DNA of 9,977 nt from Halobacteriovorax sp. (GTDB lineage: Bacteria; Bdellovibrionota; Bacteriovoracia; Bacteriovoracales; Bacteriovoracaceae). Where the stretch lies: positions 1-9,977 of the forward strand of contig NZAF01000137.1 of the NCBI GenBank assembly GCA_002686115.1, in the 5' to 3' direction. Numbering within the stretch: position 1 is the stretch's first letter; the number at the start of each line of letters is the position of its first letter. A model generated the notes under the pieces. It did no database searches. It worked only from the letters and a program-made list of their open reading frames with translations, and had not been told where the DNA came from. The position numbers and the translations under genes are program-made. This document shows, piece by piece, positions 8,001 to 9,977 of the stretch.

Positions 8001-9679
8001 CCACACCTTGCAAAGGTATTGTTATAGAGCCACACTTTTGAAAAGACTCTTATACATGTACCTTGAAAGCCATAAATAATATTATTCGCTAAACGGTATT
8101 CGACGTTTGGATAAGTAAAAGTTCTTAAATGAAGCCCTATCATATCAGTGTTCGTGACAACACCTTGAAAGATATTATTTTTAAAAGTATATCTTGCTTG
8201 ATCATCAATATCTTGAACATAGATAGCAGAGCCACCAACATGACCATTTTGTCTAGCAAGGACTTGAATGCCATCAATAATAAGATGCCTAACATCACTA
8301 ATCCATATTCCCCTGCGATAATTACCGGCAGCATCATTATGAAAATAGTGAAGGTCTCGATTAAAGACCCCCATGTGTCTTTGCGAAGTTCCAACTTGAT
8401 TTGATAAGTGAGGAGTAAAAAGTTTTAGCTGATTAAATTCAGAAGTTGTCCATCCATCAATGGCTATGTTAGTACTTCCAACATCTGTAACACCACCGGC
8501 ATAAAAGGCTAGATTCCATTGTTCGTTAGTTGAAACAATGTCTTTGCCGTTTGACCATGTATCAAAGTCTCTGACAGTTGCAGGGATATTTGAGTTCTCA
8601 TCACCAGATAAAGAATCAGCATATGAAGAATAGGCACGATAAATTTCCCAATCAGAATTATTTGTCACACTAAAAGGATTCGACTCTCCATCTACTTGCT
8701 TAACAGTAAATACAGTTGAACTTATTCTCTCAACGATAAAGGCAATTCTTGTATTCCCACTATAGACGATCACATCTCCAACTCCGACATTATCAGCGAG
8801 AGCAGAAGAAAACGTCGCCTGATCAGAGCTTATAGTCATCGTACCTGTGGAATTAGAATCAATCGCTGATGTGACTCCTTCAGCAACTGACCTATATATT
8901 TGAGTTGCAGGAATTCTTAAAAGTTCGACTGTCGATGCTGCTGGGGGATTACTCATACCATCTGAGTCGATGACAAAGACTTGAATATTATATTGATCGA
9001 CAAGTGAATTAGTAAGAGATGTCAATGAGGTATTAAAACTATTTCCTGATCTTGTCATCATAATAGATGAACCAGCTAGAGGGTCACATCCGGGATTTAC
9101 TGTTTCATTACAATAAAAAAGAGAAGCTGTTGCATTTGAGTTATTATCATAAGAAAAGCTCATAGAGACATCAAAGCTATTAGTCGTGATATTATTTACT
9201 ACAGGAGTTGATAAGTTGATTTGATTATTATTTAAAAGAGTTACCGACTGCTGAGTTAAAGTACCTTCTATCCCATCTTCATCTGTGACAACAATAAGAT
9301 AGTTTATAGTCTCGCCTGGTTCATAAGGCGAAATCAATCCAGATATATTTGAAACAAATTTACTCGACTGTCTTTGCATTGAATATGATATGCCATTTTT
9401 TGGATTACATCCGGGACTATCTGTCTCTGAACACATATAGACTTTTGCTGAATTATTTTGGTTGTCATCTTTTTCAAAAGTGAGTTCAACTTCAAAATAA
9501 TCAACTCCCACATTATTTAAATTTTGAAGAACAACCTTGGTTGAATTTCCACTAGAATTACCAAAACCATTTAAAACATCACTGATTCCCTCGTAAGTAA
9601 TTTTCGAGGTGCATGATATAAATAAGAATGTGAATAAAAGAGTTTTTAAAATAATTTTTAATTCCCACCTTATAAGCAA
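2069..9679 (-). CDS. Giant modular lipoprotein: Fn3-like, beta-helix and GLUG repeats
   Basis: Probable surface or periplasmic lipoprotein of up to 2536 residues; substrate or partner unknown. The N-terminus has a basic, hydrophobic stretch (ILKTLLFTFLF) ending in FISC, a lipobox-like site with Cys23 as the likely lipidated residue, although Phe at -3 is not classical. Domains by position: about 48-255, two Fn3-like domains with CX7C; 260-671 and 672-1109, two paralogous right-handed beta-helix modules; 1110-1727, 1728-2146 and 2147-2536, three GLUG modules. GLUG (GGLVG-type) repeats are known from bacterial surface proteins including adhesins and IgA peptidases. No peptidase motif, autotransporter barrel, LPXTG or C-terminal sorting domain is evident, and the chain ends with the last module (SIPKLKKY). 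The TTG start at 9679 is the furthest upstream option but lacks a Shine-Dalgarno; an ATT at 9655-9653 may be the true start. Surface display or adhesion is inference from architecture. Confidence 0.93.
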   Translation of the reverse strand: MLIRWELKIILKTLLFTFLFISCTSKITYEGISDVLNGFGNSSGNSTKVVLQNLNNVGVDYFEVELTFEKDDNQNNSAKVYMCSETDSPGCNPKNGISYSMQRQSSKFVSNISGLISPYEPGETINYLIVVTDEDGIEGTLTQQSVTLLNNNQINLSTPVVNNITTNSFDVSMSFSYDNNSNATASLFYCNETVNPGCDPLAGSSIMMTRSGNSFNTSLTSLTNSLVDQYNIQVFVIDSDGMSNPPAASTVELLRIPATQIYRSVAEGVTSAIDSNSTGTMTISSDQATFSSALADNVGVGDVIVYSGNTRIAFIVERISSTVFTVKQVDGESNPFSVTNNSDWEIYRAYSSYADSLSGDENSNIPATVRDFDTWSNGKDIVSTNEQWNLAFYAGGVTDVGSTNIAIDGWTTSEFNQLKLFTPHLSNQVGTSQRHMGVFNRDLHYFHNDAAGNYRRGIWISDVRHLIIDGIQVLARQNGHVGGSAIYVQDIDDQARYTFKNNIFQGVVTNTDMIGLHLRTFTYPNVEYRLANNIIYGFQGTCIRVFSKVWLYNNTFARCGRGVRLESDDNVFKNNLFINVNDSITNNARYDGAVSSHNIFSNTDINYSVFDRVVTDLPTNLSEAHDYRLAGTSFEAIGTGLDLSNDSDFPISKDILHQSRVQWDIGATNAPLAVFRSIGPSNTVSLKGGSDKALSISIDSDGHTRLNLSGGTTSLPANVGVGDVFQYDADGIGGVSHLAFIHKRIDADNFYVKNADGLNAEVTSSSTTSWDIFRSYTSLAQAEAGTNENNSIDLGLRDFDSWQSTSGNEHDLISKNTQWNFSLYADGIATYAFYQYWLTDSLRRVKLFSPKSSFEVGESQRHQGVWDDTKSRMIDSQQWNGVVRSSVKDFILEGIQLENTYNVDSGNVRVFQSSSIGLGQNGNIFILGNIFKHSGSGTGGGNDASIFLSDYNNTIKRYVINNLILNSRTCVNNGYAGVGNFRTIYVYHNTCDGVNGSMGVSGDAGFNNAYFKNNISINQGGNDWSFTNLNQVFEGNISSDSTSPSSAAFEGSSPRFISSAGDDFRLLKADTVARGRGLDLSEDEFFIVDKDIKGINNNSFDIGAHAFVDYGATLSLYDELGAGTTSSPYLLANADQLEDFMNSCGDSQADSCSHSVTLIDDIDMNTRSETPIGDSSNPYTGRFDGNNFSIDNVNMSGFTSNDIGLFGRTSSANISNLNLNITLNGNSRTNVGGLVGHVLSTSIDNVHITGSITNANASVGGICGRCSSVTISNSSTDMTISGGSGVGGLVGFANNANISSSFSRGDVTGSGNDVGGLIGYGGRFGGADIIDVYSLGNVRGSYNVGGLIGNFTYDSHFQDCFARGDVTATTTTVNSNAGGLIGRMGDATSNQRVTNCYSLGDVYSEMGNVGGFVGFVDGSGERYLSNSWAAGDVKGLGHVGGFIGLGISPTISDSFALGDAEGFDTNSNFIGGFAGRIGYSADKRETTRSFAIGNIFNSRSAGVSMSGGFAGATQNQIISDSYSLGNVYDQTGHAIGGFIGLINSGSEVHRSLSYGNAYGVQSVGGFVGNISDGTITESGSFGVVSSEGQHAGGFVGLMDDVSASISDSFSLGDIYGNTNVGAFVGRITDGSISNTYTHSNPVGTSNIYAFIGGSEAGTLSNNFWSSDYVSPTDGSQSNTSVAGEYEPVNLTNFRNPATFNALWDLSSSGEWKQVSGLSFPMLRHTKEAKCLGEDVYSHTAIGSGTLSDPYILCNAYQLRDLAVNGCAVGTSTNCDKHFLMGADIDLEGDSFPGIGGIDQSEAFTGRFDGGHHKILNLNINIPSGYASLFRYVYQGMIRNLIVKDSYVNSASTHAATFASVLDNSYLLNSHAIGAEVRGSDNPSAGGLVTVMINNSVISHSTYSGHVSGNANVGGIAGRSSNGSGVIQKSNAYMTHISGVGSSIGGIIGSGANPIDEQLTRKVFSTGSYSTTASPRRVGGISGSSGNIEKSWSSMNFVGSNTTDIGGITGVGGRTHDTYNRASRVEGSSDIGSFYGSTGYSRNAISIVENIISGGSPVGTPFGTGNSFNPDWLFFDSDVSVAGATFSDNPEHIEAKTTSELMSLSTYTTGGASFSMWEHSTGSSTLKNQTWLIDDGAKYPMLRWQLHPICQRNFSATAYNEIGSGTSDDPYKLCFREQVLDLGENGCDGDSSAGCTGHYLVLNDMDFEGVTLNSIGATGNVFAGVFNGNNHTFSNISSSISSLFYTINGAVIKNLKINLVTESSAGSVGGLVARGTSSVLENIVITGGDITSTLNNAGGLIGDSTTMEIRNCHFSGTVTSSNNNAGGLVGLSSGGLVANSSSGGIVNAERRLGGLIGNVNSGTEVYFSHSSATVNQTASSPGEIGGLVGIGDVEIRNSYATGIINAQGNQTGGLIGTLANPGVIENSYFEGEINSTASAAGLIGSIILAGPTVSNSYSRATMNVSGTAYGFIGGNSGTITNCFWDSDVSGITTGSAAGEYEALDNIEMIDSSIFSGAGWSSDIWYLNNGSIPKLKKY
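2072..3241 (-). repeat. GLUG module 3: C-terminal array (residues ~2147-2536)
   Basis: The header is IGSGTSDDPYKLCFREQVLD with CX7C (Cys2186, Cys2194), NDMDFEGV and AGVFNGNNHTFSN. About eight GLUG cores follow: VGGLVARG, AGGLIGDS, AGGLVGLS, LGGLIGNV, IGGLVGIG, TGGLIGTL, AAGLIGSI and AYGFIGGN. The footer FWDSDVSGITTGSAAGEYEA and IPKLKKY is immediately followed by the stop codon, so the protein terminates cleanly at a module boundary. Confidence 0.85.
3242..4498 (-). repeat. GLUG module 2: shorter, more degenerate array (residues ~1728-2146)
   Basis: The header is IGSGTLSDPYILCNAYQLRD with CX7C (Cys1766, Cys1774), DIDLEGD and TGRFDGGHHKILN. By eye about six GLUG cores remain (AGGLVTVM, VGGIAGRS, IGGIIGSG, VGGISGSS, IGGITGVG, IGSFYGST), and several have drifted from consensus. 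The footer carries FFDSDVSVAGAT and YPMLRW. Header cysteines at 1730 and 1753 have counterparts in module 3 but not in module 1. Confidence 0.82.
4499..6352 (-). repeat. GLUG module 1: about 15 GLUG repeats (residues ~1110-1727)
   Basis: The header reads LGAGTTSSPYLLANADQLEDF, then a CX7C (Cys1144, Cys1152), DIDM and TGRFDGNNFSIDN. About 15 repeats of roughly 25-40 residues follow. They have the pattern I-S-x-S-[YF]-[SA]-x-G-[DN]-[VI]-x(n)-[VI]-G-G-[LF]-[VI]-G; examples are VGGLVGHV, VGGLIGYG, AGGLIGRM, VGGFVGFV, IGGFIGLI, VGGFVGNI and VGAFVGRI. The footer contains FWSSDYVSPTDGSQ, AGEYEPVN and SFPMLRHT. This is the longest and most regular array of the three. The repeats probably stack as rungs of a beta-solenoid. 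Confidence 0.88.
6353..7666 (-). repeat. Beta-helix module 2, paralogue of module 1 (residues ~672-1109)
   Basis: It has the same order of landmarks as the preceding module: NVGVGDVFQYDADG, RDFDSW, TQWNFSLYADG and QRHQGVW. The helical rungs follow, with ILGNIFKHS, VINNLILN, VYHNTCDG and YFKNNISIN. The closing block has FRLLKADTVARGRGLDLS, KDIKG and FDIGAHAF. Landmarks are conserved while the rungs between them have diverged, so the duplication is old rather than recent. The rung segment is glycine-rich around the stretch GSGTGGGND. Confidence 0.75.
7670..8902 (-). repeat. Beta-helix module 1 (residues ~260-671)
   Basis: The module opens with a conserved head (NVGVGDVIVYSG, then RDFDTW, EQWNLAFYAGG and QRHMGVF). 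It then shows the asparagine-ladder pattern of PbH1-type right-handed beta-helices: FKNNIFQG, LANNIIYG, LYNNTFARC and FKNNLFINV at regular spacing. It closes with YRLAGTSFEAIGTGLDLS, KDI and WDIGA, an ending familiar from secreted beta-helix proteins. It is the first copy of a tandem duplication, its partner being residues 672-1109. Such folds often bind or cleave polysaccharide, but no catalytic residues can be identified from this sequence alone. Confidence 0.75.
8915..9538 (-). repeat. Two tandem Fn3-like domains with CX7C motif (residues ~48-255)
   Basis: Two stretches of about 100 residues align by eye. Both carry a VxLxN- or VxNIT-like opening, alternating beta-strand patterns, a Cys motif and a closing segment with IxVxVxDxDG (YLIVVTDEDGIEG and NIQVFVIDSDGMS). 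The Cys motifs are CSETDSPGCNP (Cys83, Cys91) and CNETVNPGCDP (Cys190, Cys198). Both motifs have seven residues between the cysteines, so a local disulfide is plausible in an exported protein. The fold call as Ig/Fn3-like rests on strand pattern and length, not on a database match. These domains lie just after the lipid anchor and may act as a stalk. Confidence 0.7.
9665..9671 (-). promoter_or_regulatory. Shine-Dalgarno-like AAGGTGG inside the annotated 5' end of the giant gene
   Basis: On the minus strand AAGGTGG lies 5 bases downstream of the TTG at 9679-9677. It is therefore inside the coding sequence if TTG is the start. Nine bases after it comes ATT (9655-9653), which would begin the signal peptide as MILKTLLFTFLFISC. 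No in-frame ATG, GTG or other TTG lies between this site and the lipobox. The placement argues for an ATT start, as known for infC and pcnB in Escherichia coli, though such starts are rare. Confidence 0.5.
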
Positions 9680-9688
9680 TCTTTAGTT

Positions 9689-9780
9689 AAGTATCGGTTT
9701 ATGATCTTAAATACTTGAAACTATTAGATTTTAAGTGGATTACTAGCCTTTCACATAAGACGATGTACTTTCAGATACTT
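9689..9780. repeat. AAGTATC / ATACTT inverted motifs upstream of the giant gene
   Basis: On the plus strand AAGTATC (9689-9695) is followed by ATACTT (9711-9716), an inverted partner 15 bases further on. A second full inverted partner, GATACTT, lies at 9774-9780. The two outer copies bracket the candidate promoter. The arms are short and AT-rich, so they may be chance; an operator or a DNA-bending site is possible. Confidence 0.3.
9728..9756 (-). promoter_or_regulatory. Candidate sigma70-type promoter for the giant gene
   Basis: On the minus strand TAAAAT (9733-9728) matches five of six positions of the -10 consensus. A weak -35, ATGTGA (9756-9751, three of six), sits 17 bases upstream. Transcription would begin near 9721, giving a leader of about 40 bases to the TTG or about 65 to the ATT start. 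The sequence is AT-rich, so chance matches are likely; this is the best pair I saw, not a proven promoter. Confidence 0.3.
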
Positions 9781-9845
9781 AGGCCATAAAGAAGTGTTTC
9801 CTAAACTTCAAAATTGTAAAAAATATTTGGCATGAGAAAAAAGCA

Positions 9846-9977
9846 TTAAGCATCGACAAAATCATCGATGTCATCAATAAGGCAAGGTTTTTTGACTTCG
9901 CTAAATTTAGGTATGTCTCTTCCATTTTTTTTAGCAACTTCCACTGCTCGTAGATAGTTTTTTTGCCAAAGGTAGAG
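9846..9977 (-). CDS. C-terminal end of an unidentified protein, truncated by window edge
   Basis: An open frame enters from the right edge and stops at TAA (9848-9846), giving 43 residues. It starts LYLWQKNYLRAVEVAKKNGR and ends with the acidic tail LIDDIDDFVDA. It has no stop in this frame before the TAA and no obvious low-complexity bias. It shares orientation with the giant gene and lies 166 bases upstream of it, so it is the preceding gene on that strand. That gap suggests the giant gene has its own promoter. The segment around LRAVEVAKKNGRDIPKF looks helical and charged, which fits a soluble protein. I do not recognise the family from this tail. Confidence 0.7.
   Translation of the reverse strand, partial: LYLWQKNYLRAVEVAKKNGRDIPKFSEVKKPCLIDDIDDFVDA

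Noticed and set aside
2091..8404. Several open frames of about 60-90 codons on either strand within the giant gene
   Set aside because: They overlap the 2536-residue frame entirely. Their compositions are those expected of shadow frames (serine/proline-rich antisense, leucine/isoleucine/methionine-rich shifted frames). None shows a recognisable domain.
9831..9866. Possible intrinsic terminator after the right-edge gene (CATCGA/TCGATG stem, T run)
   Set aside because: The stem is only six pairs, lies inside the coding sequence, and is separated from the T run by eight bases. That is too weak to list.

Overview
The window is AT-rich and coding-dense. It looks like a chromosomal segment of a low-GC Gram-negative bacterium. 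Two features support Gram-negative: a fatty-acid cis/trans isomerase (Cti), an enzyme known from the periplasm of Gram-negatives, and a very large secreted protein with a lipoprotein-type N-terminus. The mix of Cti, a giant repeat-built lipoprotein, low GC and an intergenic GGTGCC/GGCACC hairpin would fit a Bdellovibrio-like lineage such as the Bacteriovoracales. That placement is inference; no taxonomic marker is present.

Layout, left to right. Positions 2-1990 (+) hold the 3' part of a cti gene that runs off the left edge. Positions 1991-2068 form a short convergent intergenic spacer. It holds a long imperfect hairpin with a GC-rich apical loop, followed by a small direct-repeat cluster that runs into the stop codon of the next gene. 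Positions 2069-9679 (-) encode one protein of up to 2536 residues, which fills three quarters of the window. Positions 9680-9845 are a 166-base spacer with a plausible promoter for the giant gene. Positions 9846-9977 (-) hold the last 43 codons of another gene, which continues past the right edge. There is no tRNA, rRNA, CRISPR array, insertion sequence or phage gene.

The giant protein is the main object of interest. It is built from three kinds of module, each duplicated: two Fn3-like domains with a CX7C motif, two paralogous right-handed beta-helix modules of roughly 410-440 residues, and three GLUG-type repeat modules that share a header and a footer. It ends exactly at the end of a GLUG module, with no visible C-terminal anchor or sorting domain. 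It is therefore probably held in a membrane by an N-terminal lipid and presented as a long beta-solenoid rod. Its start is uncertain: a TTG codon without a ribosome site precedes a good Shine-Dalgarno, which itself points at an ATT codon just before the signal peptide.

Nothing shows that the three genes work together. The convergent orientation and separate spacers suggest independent units. Both main products act in the cell envelope: one remodels membrane lipids, the other probably contacts the outside. I found no convincing new multi-gene system.
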